This document shows, piece after piece, positions 1 to 7,251 of a DNA stretch of 27,714 nucleotides. The stretch is from a virus, in IMG/VR virus record IMGVR_UViG_3300032092_000189, positions 1 through 27,714 of that record. One strand, written 5' to 3'. Within the stretch, counting starts at the first letter, position 1. The number at the start of each line of letters is the position of its first letter. A model generated the notes under the pieces. The model searched no databases and was not told where the DNA came from. It saw nothing but the letters and a program-made list of their open reading frames with translations. Made by a program: the position numbers and the translations under genes.

Positions 1-56
1 GTATAAAAACTCTCGTCGATTACCGTAACTTGTACGCCTGGTGATGTTAGTGCCAT
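1..56 (-). CDS. 18: Tail sheath protein gp18, N-terminal fragment (cut by window edge)
   Basis: Reading the minus strand from the ATG at 56-54 gives MALTSPGVQVTVIDESFY before the window ends. An SPGVQV-type start is the usual N-terminus of contractile tail sheath proteins of T4-like cyanophages (T4 gp18 begins MTLLSPGI). The sheath polymerises around the tail tube and contracts during DNA injection. A strong ribosome site, AGGAGA, lies at 71-66 on the minus strand, nine bases before the ATG, and a late-promoter box lies further upstream. Only 18 residues are visible, so the family call rests on the N-terminal signature. A second sheath-like paralogue cannot be excluded. Confidence 0.72.
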   Translation of the reverse strand, partial: MALTSPGVQVTVIDESFY

Positions 57-89
57 ATCGCCTATTCTCCTGGTAATAGTTGCTCATAA

Positions 90-97
90 TATTTAGC
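90..97 (-). promoter_or_regulatory. T4-type late promoter box for gp18
   Basis: The minus strand reads GCTAAATA, close to the T4 late consensus TATAAATA recognised by the gp55-type sigma factor. It lies 33 bases before the gp18 ATG and is followed by a good Shine-Dalgarno sequence, which is the expected spacing for a late phage gene. Confidence 0.55.
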
Positions 98-160
98 ATT
101 CTGTTCCAAAAACAGCCAGTTAGACACATAACAAAAGGGGTCTAAAAGGGTAAATATCAG

Positions 161-499
161 ATGCGACCACTCTGCAAGGCCTGCGCACAGCGACCTAGAG
201 CCATTAATTACTACAAAGACACTCGTGCCTACTATAGAACACTGTGTGAAATCTGTTTATCACACGGTGCGGGTGCGCATGTGCCTCGTTGGCAACGTGC
301 AGGATACAAACCCAAGACCGTGTGTGAAAAATGTGGATGTCGATCCCAACACGCAGAGGTGTTTCGTGTGTTCCACATAGATGAAAATCTCAACAACTGC
401 AGGCCCAACAATCTCAAAACCGTGTGCTTAAACTGTGCTTCTATTCTAGGCAAAGAGGGCATCACTTGGAGGCAAGGAGATCTGGTGGCTGACTACTAG
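161..499 (+). CDS. HNH-like / zinc-binding small protein
   Basis: A 112-residue protein rich in cysteine pairs: C5-C8, C29-C32, C55-C58 and C89-C92. The segment HIDENLNNCRPNNLKTVC (residues 72-89) resembles the core of HNH (His-Me finger) nucleases, where the His, the spaced Asn residues and the flanking CxxC pairs build a zinc-bound beta-beta-alpha metal fold. Related small proteins are frequent in marine T4-like phages and usually have no assigned function. AAAAGGG before the ATG serves as ribosome site. The last 54 bases overlap the convergent dNMP kinase gene on the other strand. Either a homing or structure-specific nuclease or a DNA-binding zinc protein would fit. Its position alone between late genes suggests a mobile, homing-type insertion, which is inference. 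Confidence 0.6.
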   Translation: MRPLCKACAQRPRAINYYKDTRAYYRTLCEICLSHGAGAHVPRWQRAGYKPKTVCEKCGCRSQHAEVFRVFHIDENLNNCRPNNLKTVCLNCASILGKEGITWRQGDLVADY

Positions 500-1102
500 A
501 TTTGCACTTTGTTCATAGAGCTCATCAATAGAACCGTTGTTATTGATAGTACTGTCAAACTCACTGCCTAACCATGCCCACTCTGATGCATGTATTTTTC
601 GCATCTTCATAGCATTAAGGCCTACGTTGTTGCCCTGATTAGCACTGATAGCATCTGCATACCATTCGGGCAACTCACCACGCTGCACCCAAACAATCTG
701 TCCGCCTGCGTCTTTAATTGATTTAATCTCGTTGGGGAAACGGCAGTCTGAAATAACTATATGGTCTTTGCTGGTGCGTAGTTTGTTTTCTAATGAAGCG
801 ATCCATATATCATCATGGAACGATCTACGACAGACTTCTGTGCCCCAGTATTGTAGAACCCATCTAGGAGTTAGTGTAGGCATATCCAACCGTTCTGCCC
901 ACCAAGGATCTACCTGTTCCCGCCATTCTCGAGCCTGTGCTGTGCGTCCTTCCAGCATAGTTCGATCCCAACCAAACACACTGGCCACAGCGTCTTTGAG
1001 TGTTGAAGCAAAACTTTCTCTGCGAAATTCGTGAAAATTAACTAGATAGTCGGCCACGGTGTCTTTGCCCGAGCCTATAAAACCGCATACACCTATGATC
1101 AT
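446..1102 (-). CDS. 1: Deoxynucleoside monophosphate kinase (T4 gp1-like)
   Basis: A 218-residue P-loop kinase. The Walker A motif GFIGSGKDT is at residues 7-15, followed by a nucleoside-binding region with WxLQYWGTEVCR (about 81-92), HDDIWI (about 96-101) and VISDCRFPNE (about 115-124). All are typical of the dNMP kinase family of T4 gp1, which phosphorylates dTMP, dGMP and hydroxymethyl-dCMP to diphosphates for phage DNA synthesis. Length is close to T4 gp1 (241 aa). The ATG at 1102 is preceded by AAAGGGGA. The 3' end overlaps the convergent HNH-like gene by 54 bases. It sits between gp13 and gp18, an unusual place for a nucleotide-metabolism gene. Confidence 0.88.
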   Translation of the reverse strand: MIIGVCGFIGSGKDTVADYLVNFHEFRRESFASTLKDAVASVFGWDRTMLEGRTAQAREWREQVDPWWAERLDMPTLTPRWVLQYWGTEVCRRSFHDDIWIASLENKLRTSKDHIVISDCRFPNEIKSIKDAGGQIVWVQRGELPEWYADAISANQGNNVGLNAMKMRKIHASEWAWLGSEFDSTINNNGSIDELYEQSANLVVSHQISLPPSDALFA

Positions 1103-1147
1103 AAACTGTCCCCTTTAGAACAATTATAATATAGATTAGTTACAAGG

Positions 1148-1906
1148 TCAACCAGTTATCCAGGTATATCCGCTGCCGCCGGGAACCAATTTCATCAAAT
1201 CATCTATGAGTTTTTCCATCTCAGCCTGCGCTTCTGTGATCAATGCTGTGCCGTTAAGCTGTGTGCCACCCTGTGGGCCTGCTATTTGTCCAAACTTGCT
1301 TCGTGCCTGCCCCAGCATCATCTTGCAGTTAGCCAAACTATAGTCTTTGATCCATTGCCCCGAGTATACATCATCTATGATAGAAAAATCCGGTTTGGTA
1401 TTGTAGACCTGTAACATTATGCTTTCTTCTCCACGGGGACGTTGATGAATTATCAATTTGCGACTCTGAGGATGATAGGTAAAATTAATAAAAGAACCAA
1501 ACATTTTGCCAACCAACTCCTGATACTGACTAAACAGTTCATAGGTTAGTAGCCCGCCCATGTTGGTACTGCTTAACAGATAGGTGTTGGCATAGGCCAA
1601 ATTAAATGGTTCGAACACTGTGCCTCCTGTGCCGTTACCGGTTCTAGAACCAACACTGCGTCTAAAAATTTGACGCACCTGTTGAATTTCCTTGGGGAGA
1701 ATGTATTCGTTGTTGCTCTCTGTCAGCGTTATAAACACATAGCTTTCTTCCACAGCGTTATCGCTACGCTGACGGAAAGTTGCTAGAGCACGATTAAGTG
1801 CTGTGTCGTAGTGTATGGGGTCTAATTCTACATCTACCATACCATCGCCTAGCATGGCTTTGCAGTAGTTGAAAACAGAGTTTTTGGCTTGATCTGATGT
1901 GCTCAT
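1148..1906 (-). CDS. 13: Neck protein gp13
   Basis: A 252-residue protein resembling the cyanophage form of T4 neck protein gp13, recognised from segments such as LDPIHYDTALNRALATFRQR, YILPKEIQQVRQIFRRSVG, NTYLLSSTNMGGL, LVGKMFGSFINFTYH and QWIKDYSLANCKMMLGQARS. In T4, gp13 and gp14 form the neck that seals the filled head and lets the tail attach. It is shorter than T4 gp13 (309 aa) but in the cyanophage range. The start is the ATG at 1906. No convincing Shine-Dalgarno sequence precedes it; instead a late-promoter-like box lies only five bases upstream. It is transcribed away from gp14, its structural partner, which starts 27 bases away on the other strand. Confidence 0.72.
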   Translation of the reverse strand: MSTSDQAKNSVFNYCKAMLGDGMVDVELDPIHYDTALNRALATFRQRSDNAVEESYVFITLTESNNEYILPKEIQQVRQIFRRSVGSRTGNGTGGTVFEPFNLAYANTYLLSSTNMGGLLTYELFSQYQELVGKMFGSFINFTYHPQSRKLIIHQRPRGEESIMLQVYNTKPDFSIIDDVYSGQWIKDYSLANCKMMLGQARSKFGQIAGPQGGTQLNGTALITEAQAEMEKLIDDLMKLVPGGSGYTWITG

Positions 1907-1911
1907 ACAAG

Positions 1912-1919
1912 TATTTATC
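1912..1919 (-). promoter_or_regulatory. Late-promoter-like box before gp13
   Basis: The minus strand reads GATAAATA, seven of eight matches to T4 late TATAAATA. It ends five bases before the gp13 ATG, so transcription starting at the usual distance would begin at or next to the start codon. On the plus strand a related GGTAAATA (1925-1932) precedes gp14. The short spacing is odd and makes the call uncertain. Confidence 0.4.
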
Positions 1920-1933
1920 GTAGCGGTAAATAT

Positions 1934-3331
1934 ATGACTATGCCAAGACTCAGTTTATACCGTCCCGAAAAGGGCAACGATTTCCGCTTTATAGATAGAT
2001 CCGCCTGGGAAATGTTCCAAGTTGGTGGCACTGATGTGCTGGTGCATAGGTACATAGGGCCGGGAGCTGCAATTCAAGGCGATACTCCTAGCACACCCGA
2101 TTACACCACTGATAATGTAGCAAACATACAGGATCTTCTATTTTTAGAAAACAGGGATCGCAAATACGATCCCGATGTTTACGTCATGCGCGGTGTCTAT
2201 AATATATCTGATATCGATTTCAACCTCAGCCAATTTGGACTGTTTCTACAGAATGATACAATTTTTATCACGTTTCACATCACCGATACCGTGGAAAAAC
2301 TAGGTCGTAAAATCATAGCAGGCGACGTAATAGAACTACCACATCTCAAAGATGAGTATGCTTTGAATGATTTGACATTTGCGCTGAAACGTTTCTTTGT
2401 CATAGAAGAAGTTAGTAGAGCAGCAGAAGGATTTTCAGCCACATGGTATCCACACTTATATCGAGCCAAGTGCAAACCATTAGTAGACAGTCAAGAATTC
2501 AAACAGATCCTAGATGGCATTGCTGACAGCGATGCTTATCAAGGCACTTATAACGCAGGCATCACATACTATCCGGGTGATATAGTACTAGCAGCTAACG
2601 GTAAAAAATATCAGGTCATACAGGAAGTCACGGGCATTGCTCCACCTAACAATACCTACTATGCACTAGCAGATACTCTGCGAGATGTTGTCAGCACCTA
2701 TGAAAAAGAAATGCAGATCACTGCTGCGGTGTTGGATCAAGCAGAAGCAGATGTGCCACGCAGCGGCTACGACACCAGCAAGTATTATACCTTGCAGAGA
2801 AACGCTGACGGAATAGTTGAATTAGCCACTGTGGATGCGGGATCTGTAACAGTGGATGCACAGAGACAGGCCACCGACGAAGCAGGTAATCTACTATATG
2901 ACACGGATGGTAATGCTGTGTATGTTGGACAGACTGCCAGCAGTGTAATATTGCCAACAGACGGCGATGGCTATGAAGGATATCTAACCAAAGACGGTGT
3001 ACCTCCTAATGGTGCTCCATTTACCGCAGGCATTTCATTTCCGGCTAGTCCTGTCAATGGCCAGTTTGCACTGCGCACAGATTATCTGCCCAATAGACTG
3101 TTTAGATACGATGGCCTAAGATGGCGAAAATTTGAGGACAATGTTCGAATGACCATGAGCAATCTCGGAGCCAGTGATGTTGCTGCTGGTGAACCGTTTG
3201 CAGGCAAGGATGTGAGAAAGACACAAAAATCTACATTCATCAATAACCCCACTGTGAGCACCATAGATGGCCACACAGTCAAAGAAAAGCAGAGCCTCAG
3301 CAAGGCTCTTAGACCCGAGGCAGACCTATAA
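1934..3331 (+). CDS. 14: Neck protein gp14 with an inserted carbohydrate-binding-like module
   Basis: A 465-residue neck protein of the cyanophage gp14 type. The N-terminal 190 residues carry the conserved core: PRLSLYRPEKGNDFRFIDR, MFQVGGTDVLVHRYIGP, DLLFLENRDRKYDPDVY, NLSQFGLFLQNDTIF, GDVIELPHLKDEYALND and WYPHLYRAKCKPLVDSQEF. T4 gp14 is only 256 aa. The extra length lies in the C-terminal half, where residues 201-243 (YNAGITYYPGDIVLAANGKK onward) look like a small chitin-binding (CBM5/12-type) beta module. The C-terminus with KEKQSLSKALRP is also shared with cyanophage gp14. Two in-frame ATGs (1934 and 1940) are possible and neither has a good ribosome site. It overlaps gp15 by one base (TAATG), indicating coupled translation. 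Confidence 0.78.
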   Translation: MTMPRLSLYRPEKGNDFRFIDRSAWEMFQVGGTDVLVHRYIGPGAAIQGDTPSTPDYTTDNVANIQDLLFLENRDRKYDPDVYVMRGVYNISDIDFNLSQFGLFLQNDTIFITFHITDTVEKLGRKIIAGDVIELPHLKDEYALNDLTFALKRFFVIEEVSRAAEGFSATWYPHLYRAKCKPLVDSQEFKQILDGIADSDAYQGTYNAGITYYPGDIVLAANGKKYQVIQEVTGIAPPNNTYYALADTLRDVVSTYEKEMQITAAVLDQAEADVPRSGYDTSKYYTLQRNADGIVELATVDAGSVTVDAQRQATDEAGNLLYDTDGNAVYVGQTASSVILPTDGDGYEGYLTKDGVPPNGAPFTAGISFPASPVNGQFALRTDYLPNRLFRYDGLRWRKFEDNVRMTMSNLGASDVAAGEPFAGKDVRKTQKSTFINNPTVSTIDGHTVKEKQSLSKALRPEADL

Positions 3332-4938
3332 TGGATTTTCACTACGACGGACAGATAAGACGCTATGTCACACAGTTCATGCGTGTGTTTATAGGGTTCA
3401 AGTATCAAGCAGGCGATGGCGATCAACGACAGATTCCTGTGATGTACGGAGATTTAACTAGGCAAGTGGCCAGCATCATCAAAGATAACTCAGAAAATAA
3501 AATGCCTACTGTTCCTAGGATCGCCTGTTACATCACAGGTCTTGAAATGGATACCAACAGACTCAGTGATCCTACGTTTATTTCAAAGATACATATCCGA
3601 GAACGCAGATTCACAGACGCTAGTGGCACTAGAGAATACACTGGCGCACAAGGCGGCAGCTATACAGTAGAACGGTTAATGCCCACACCGTTTAAATTGA
3701 CCATGAAAGCAGATCTGTGGACTTCTAACACAGATCAAAAACTACAGTTGCTTGAACAGATATTGGTGCTTTTTAATCCCAGTCTGGAACTTCAGACCAC
3801 AGACAACTACATAGACTGGACCAGCCTTAGCGCCATGTATCTAACCGGCACTAATTTTTCAAGTAGAACCATACCACAAGGAGCAGAAAGCGACATAGAC
3901 ATCTGCAGCATGGACTTTGAAATGCCGGTTTTCATATCGCCTCCTGCTAAAGTTAAAAAATTAGGTATAGTGCAGAGCATTGTGGCCAACGTGATGGACG
4001 ATGAAGGAAATGTAATAAATCTCGAAGATTTAATTTATAATAACAGTGCTACTGGTCACTTTGAGCCTGGTAACGATGCTGTTGGTATTGGAGTAGGCGG
4101 TAGTCCGTTTGGCAGATACGGAATTCTGTTGTTTAAATCAAATACCGGTAATCCCAACGATAATCAATACGATCTAACATTGGTTGATCCTGTAGAGGCT
4201 GTGACGTCACTGGGTCTTAGTGAAAAGGAAACAAAAACTGGTGAGCCGATTGATTGGAATATAATATTAAATACTCAAGGCGGTTATGTTCCAGGCAGTG
4301 AAGTTTTGTTTGGAAAATCCAACGGATTAAAAATAGTAGGAACATTTGTAATTAACCCACTGGATCCTAGCATATTAGTAGTGTCCTTAGATACAGATAC
4401 ATATCCAGGCAATACTGATATACCCAGCTCCATACCGGGATTCAGTGCCAGAGGCACCGTGGATGCTATTATAGATCCCTACAAGTATAATCCGCTAGAA
4501 GTGTATGGCTCACACGCAGCCATACCGTTGGGGTTGAGATTTTTAATGCTAGATGATGTTAATAACAGTGTAAATCGTGGTGGTTACATCAATCTTCCTT
4601 CTCAACCTGCAGACAGTACCAGTGTGCCTTATCGTGGACCGCAGGCCTGGAGAGAACCCAGCAACAATGATTCATCTTGGGAAAATCAAGATGGCACAGA
4701 TCCAATTATCAAAGCCAACTCTATTATAGAGTGGACTGGGCGTACATGGACCACAATATGGGATCCAGAAGAAAATACCTTAGAGGCAGCAGACATACTA
4801 GGTGAAGAATTTAGTCCAACCTATATCCAAAATATACGCACAGGTGTCAAATACCAGTGGGAAGGCACACAATGGATCAAGGCTTTTGAAGGTGAGTATG
4901 TGTCAGGAGAATGGAGCTTCAGGACTTCAGATGGATAA
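3331..4938 (+). CDS. 15: Tail sheath stabilizer / tail terminator gp15
   Basis: A 535-residue protein whose first 220 residues match the cyanophage form of T4 gp15: YDGQIRRYVTQFMRVF, QIPVMYGDLTRQVASIIKDN, DPTFISKIHIRERRF, YTVERLMPTPFKLTMKADLW, LLEQILVLFNPSLELQTTDN and SPPAKVKKLGIV. T4 gp15 (272 aa) forms the hexameric ring that closes the tail tube and sheath and docks to the gp13/gp14 neck. Here the protein is about twice that length. The C-terminal half (about 225-535) is a phage-specific extension with small beta-module signatures near the end (VKYQWEGTQW, GEYVSGEWSF). Its start overlaps the gp14 stop by one base, and its end overlaps the next gene by up to 28 bases. Confidence 0.8.
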   Translation: MDFHYDGQIRRYVTQFMRVFIGFKYQAGDGDQRQIPVMYGDLTRQVASIIKDNSENKMPTVPRIACYITGLEMDTNRLSDPTFISKIHIRERRFTDASGTREYTGAQGGSYTVERLMPTPFKLTMKADLWTSNTDQKLQLLEQILVLFNPSLELQTTDNYIDWTSLSAMYLTGTNFSSRTIPQGAESDIDICSMDFEMPVFISPPAKVKKLGIVQSIVANVMDDEGNVINLEDLIYNNSATGHFEPGNDAVGIGVGGSPFGRYGILLFKSNTGNPNDNQYDLTLVDPVEAVTSLGLSEKETKTGEPIDWNIILNTQGGYVPGSEVLFGKSNGLKIVGTFVINPLDPSILVVSLDTDTYPGNTDIPSSIPGFSARGTVDAIIDPYKYNPLEVYGSHAAIPLGLRFLMLDDVNNSVNRGGYINLPSQPADSTSVPYRGPQAWREPSNNDSSWENQDGTDPIIKANSIIEWTGRTWTTIWDPEENTLEAADILGEEFSPTYIQNIRTGVKYQWEGTQWIKAFEGEYVSGEWSFRTSDG

Positions 4939-5330
4939 GTACTGGCATGCAACAGCGGGCCGGATTACTATTCTTAGCTAAAACCACAGGTCGTATACTG
5001 CTGATCCTAGATGCAGAGCGGTGGACTGTGCCCACATTTCAGCGCAATAACAGTCTCCTAGAAGATGCAGACGACTTGTTAAATCAATATGCACAGGGTC
5101 GAATAGTTCCTATTGAACTGTATCTGTCCGAAGATCGCGGTTTTGAATATGGCACATATGTGTGTGTGGTCGATCAAGAGTTTTTGACCCTAGCATCAAA
5201 GACTGTGTGTTGGGCAGATTTGGATTGCTTGCCAAAACAATTGCATTCCGGACTACGCACCACATTAAATAACACTGTTATTAGAACTAAAATTGAAACC
5301 ATTATGGGGTTAGAAAGGCTACCGAAGTAG
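4911..5330 (+). CDS. Nudix-fold protein lacking the Nudix catalytic box
   Basis: A 139-residue protein that resembles a phage Nudix hydrolase in its flanks. The first strand is AGLLFLAKTTGRILLILD (17-34), and the C-terminal half, IVPIELYLSEDRGFEYGTY, VCWADLDCLPKQLHSGL and TTLNNTVIRTKIETIM, matches the ending of marine phage Nudix enzymes. The box GX5EX7REXXEEXG expected in between is not present: residues 38-64 are short and carry no RE..EE motif. It is therefore probably catalytically dead or repurposed. The ATG at 4911 has AGGAG only one base upstream, which is too close, so the ATG at 4947 (residue 13) is an alternative start. It is probably co-transcribed with gp14 and gp15. Confidence 0.55.
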   Translation: MELQDFRWISTGMQQRAGLLFLAKTTGRILLILDAERWTVPTFQRNNSLLEDADDLLNQYAQGRIVPIELYLSEDRGFEYGTYVCVVDQEFLTLASKTVCWADLDCLPKQLHSGLRTTLNNTVIRTKIETIMGLERLPK

Positions 5331-5333
5331 CCT
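5316..5333 (-). terminator. Hairpin terminator at convergent gene junction
   Basis: The inverted repeat AGGCTAC-CGAA-GTAGCCT forms a perfect 7-bp stem. Read on the minus strand, the loop is C(TTCG)G, the extra-stable UUCG tetraloop, and the stem is followed by TTTCT. This fits an intrinsic terminator for the leftward permease transcript. It overlaps the stop codon of the rightward Nudix-like gene, so it may also slow transcripts arriving from that side, although the plus-strand T-tract is poor. Confidence 0.6.
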
Positions 5334-5341
5334 CCTAATGT

Positions 5342-6382
5342 TTAGATTACAAAAGTAATCACGCCAGCCGTTATTAACATCAGTCCGCCCCAGGCACCCA
5401 ATGCTTTGTAATAGGTACCAAACGGTGTTCCAAAATAACGATTACCGATCATCACACATTTGTGAGTCGGACTTAACAAGTAACCAGCAAAGTCAATAGC
5501 AAAGAACCATAAGAAATACTCAACTCCAAAGACCTGAGACATTAATACAGCAATCGCAATAAACTTACCTGAACTACCCATTAAAAAGCTAGCTATGAGA
5601 CCTATGACGCTGATGATTAACATGCCAACGACAGTATGCGGATCGAGCACACTGGTCTTTAACATTGTTTGCCATGCGGCATCATAAGTTTTCATGTAGT
5701 TACCTAACATGATAACTGCACCAACCCATGCTAACACATCCCAGCGAACATAGCCAAGAAGTTTTTTCGGACCCCATTGCTGACTGATGACGATGTAATA
5801 CAGGGTCAAGAAACCAAAACAACCAACCATCCATGCATCGTTGTAAATGTAAAGGCCAATGGCCGCAAACATTGGAACAACGTTTCGTAAGACTGATGAT
5901 AGTTTGAAGTTTCCCGGTGTGATTATTATTTCGTCGTCATTCACCTGGCTCCAAATGTACCAAGTAATAAACACGAAACTAACAATCAACAGGGGCGCAA
6001 TCAGGCCAAGCCACGCACCATAAGTTAAACCAAATGCCGCGATTGGTAGGATTACTGTTTTCTCAAGTGGGCTCCACAAATAATAGTGGTGTGTACTCAA
6101 GTAATCAACAATGCCTAACTTTTCACGGCCCGGTCCATCTTTTGGTGCTACTGTATCCAGCAAACCTGCTGACACAGTGACTCGACCTTCAATTGGAAGA
6201 ATACCTCCAATTGCACTTAGGAGAACTACTACAAACTTGTTACTTCTGAATGTGTTTCTTACATAGGCAAATGCCGGGGCGAAGAGTTGATACTCTTTTG
6301 CTAGTCCGGCAGTGATCATAATGAAGAATATCATCCATAAGTATGATATGTTCTTTAACAGAACGTTTGTGATGAAGTCCAT
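5342..6382 (-). CDS. Polytopic membrane permease (DUF401 / ion-transporter-like)
   Basis: A 346-residue integral membrane protein with about ten hydrophobic helices, for example residues 14-28, 50-63, two between about 108 and 145, and the last 25 residues. Two half-site motifs, LPIEGRVTVSAG (62-73) and LSPTHKC (303-309), sit in corresponding places of the two halves. This resembles the DUF401 family of putative permeases in the broad ion-transporter (citrate/anion) superfamily, where a small-residue motif lies near each pseudo-symmetric hairpin. The substrate is unknown. It would act in the host inner membrane. Such a transporter among phage tail genes suggests an auxiliary metabolic gene. 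AAAGGAGAAACG precedes the ATG, and an upstream late box suggests expression late in infection. It could instead be a different anion or organic-acid carrier. Confidence 0.6.
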   Translation of the reverse strand: MDFITNVLLKNISYLWMIFFIMITAGLAKEYQLFAPAFAYVRNTFRSNKFVVVLLSAIGGILPIEGRVTVSAGLLDTVAPKDGPGREKLGIVDYLSTHHYYLWSPLEKTVILPIAAFGLTYGAWLGLIAPLLIVSFVFITWYIWSQVNDDEIIITPGNFKLSSVLRNVVPMFAAIGLYIYNDAWMVGCFGFLTLYYIVISQQWGPKKLLGYVRWDVLAWVGAVIMLGNYMKTYDAAWQTMLKTSVLDPHTVVGMLIISVIGLIASFLMGSSGKFIAIAVLMSQVFGVEYFLWFFAIDFAGYLLSPTHKCVMIGNRYFGTPFGTYYKALGAWGGLMLITAGVITFVI

Positions 6383-6400
6383 CGTTTCTCCTTTAAAAAA

Positions 6401-6418
6401 GCACTATAATTATAGTGC
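6401..6418 (-). terminator. Perfect palindrome with T-tract, probable terminator
   Basis: GCACTATAATTATAGTGC is an 18-base perfect palindrome (7-bp stem with AATT loop, or 9 bp as DNA). On the minus strand it is followed directly by TTTTTT, then by the ribosome site of the permease gene. It would end leftward transcripts coming from the oxygenase operon. A late-promoter box lies just upstream. As a perfect dyad it could also be a protein-binding operator. Confidence 0.5.
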
Positions 6419-6422
6419 CAGT

Positions 6423-6430
6423 TATTTATT
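6423..6430 (-). promoter_or_regulatory. Late promoter box for the permease gene
   Basis: The minus strand reads AATAAATA, seven of eight matches to the T4 late consensus, 40 bases before the permease ATG. The expected transcription start falls at the edge of the palindrome at 6401-6418, so the box is placed to restart transcription across the terminator-like element. Confidence 0.5.
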
Positions 6431-6468
6431 AGTACAAGTACTATGGAGAAATTAGTATGGAATTGAAA

Positions 6469-6684
6469 TTATGATTTCCGTGTTGAAGGAACGTATTCTT
6501 TTATTATAGGGAGCCAAGAATCACCAGTGCGTTGTGTCATATTTTCAGCTAATTGTTCAGCTCGCTGCTGGCAAAAAAGCTGTTGATCTGAAGTATATTT
6601 CAATCCGTCCATGTCTTGTACTTTAACAGTTTGGCCAGTCGTGCTATTTTTAGCCATTGGCATAAGGTATTTTCTAGTAGTCAT
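6469..6684 (-). CDS. Small hypothetical phage protein (71 aa)
   Basis: A 71-residue soluble protein with no domain I recognise. It starts MTTRKYLMPMAKNSTTGQ and has a basic C-terminus ending in STRKS. The middle is predicted to be helical and Gln-rich (QQLFCQQRAEQLAENM). Similar short proteins with an MAKNSTTGQ-type start seem familiar from marine T4-like phages, but no function can be assigned. The start is well supported: GGGAG lies seven bases before the ATG and an exact TATAAATA late box lies upstream. It follows the oxygenase operon on the same strand and probably has its own late transcript. Confidence 0.7.
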   Translation of the reverse strand: MTTRKYLMPMAKNSTTGQTVKVQDMDGLKYTSDQQLFCQQRAEQLAENMTQRTGDSWLPIIKEYVPSTRKS

Positions 6685-6699
6685 AATAGTCTCCCAACA

Positions 6700-6707
6700 T
6701 ATTTATA
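6700..6707 (-). promoter_or_regulatory. Exact T4 late promoter TATAAATA
   Basis: The minus strand reads TATAAATA, a perfect match to the T4 late promoter. It lies 15 bases before the ATG of the 71-aa gene with GGGAG between. It overlaps the stop codon of the upstream oxygenase gene. Confidence 0.65.
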
Positions 6708-7251
6708 AGAAATTTTCTAAATTTCTTGGCCAAATTACCTGACACTGAATTTCCATATTAAGTGCTATTCGATATTCGTCGGTATCTGGCGGGATGGGTT
6801 CGTGTTTTAACCAGCCTGGATAAATTATTAAATCGCCTTCTTTGGGTTTGTACCAAAATCTCAGTTCTTTATTTGAATTGTATATACCTAAACAATTTGC
6901 AATCGGTGACGTTGATGCGGGTATTTTATGATAATAGACTGCATTGATTTCACATGTATGACTGTGATCGTGAATCCCTTGAAAAAATTCATTAGATCGA
7001 CTCACATAAGCCCAAATTTTTCTACGATTATTTTTTTTTATTTCTAAAGGTCCGAGCCATTTAGTTGCATGTTCCAAAAATAGCGTGTACAGATGATCTA
7101 AATCGTTGGTTATAGTATCTTCTAAAGGCAAACTAGCATCACCGGGATGAATATGATACGGGTAAGAAGCATGCCGTTGCAGAATATATTCTGTGATATG
7201 ATTTTGATTTCGACACCAGTCTATTGATGTTAGATATATAGGCAGTTGCAT
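6703..7251 (-). CDS. 2-oxoglutarate/Fe(II) oxygenase-like protein (copy 1)
   Basis: A 182-residue double-stranded beta-helix protein of the small phage 2OG-Fe(II) oxygenase type. The first metal motif is H94-D-H96 followed nine residues later by VYY. The distal part is EGDLIIYPGWLKHEP, with H150 as third ligand and R161 in YRIALNME as the likely 2-oxoglutarate-binding arginine. The position normally Asp/Glu in HxD/E is His here. Members of this superfamily hydroxylate or otherwise oxidise proteins, nucleic acids or small molecules; the substrate is not evident. I place the start at the ATG at 7251, which overlaps the upstream stop as TGATG, rather than at a TTG one codon earlier. It is the last of four consecutive oxygenase genes. 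Confidence 0.72.
   Translation of the reverse strand: MQLPIYLTSIDWCRNQNHITEYILQRHASYPYHIHPGDASLPLEDTITNDLDHLYTLFLEHATKWLGPLEIKKNNRRKIWAYVSRSNEFFQGIHDHSHTCEINAVYYHKIPASTSPIANCLGIYNSNKELRFWYKPKEGDLIIYPGWLKHEPIPPDTDEYRIALNMEIQCQVIWPRNLENFL

Noticed and set aside
101-115. Small inverted repeat CTGTT/AACAG upstream of gp18
   Set aside because: Only a 5-bp stem with no T-tract; expected by chance.
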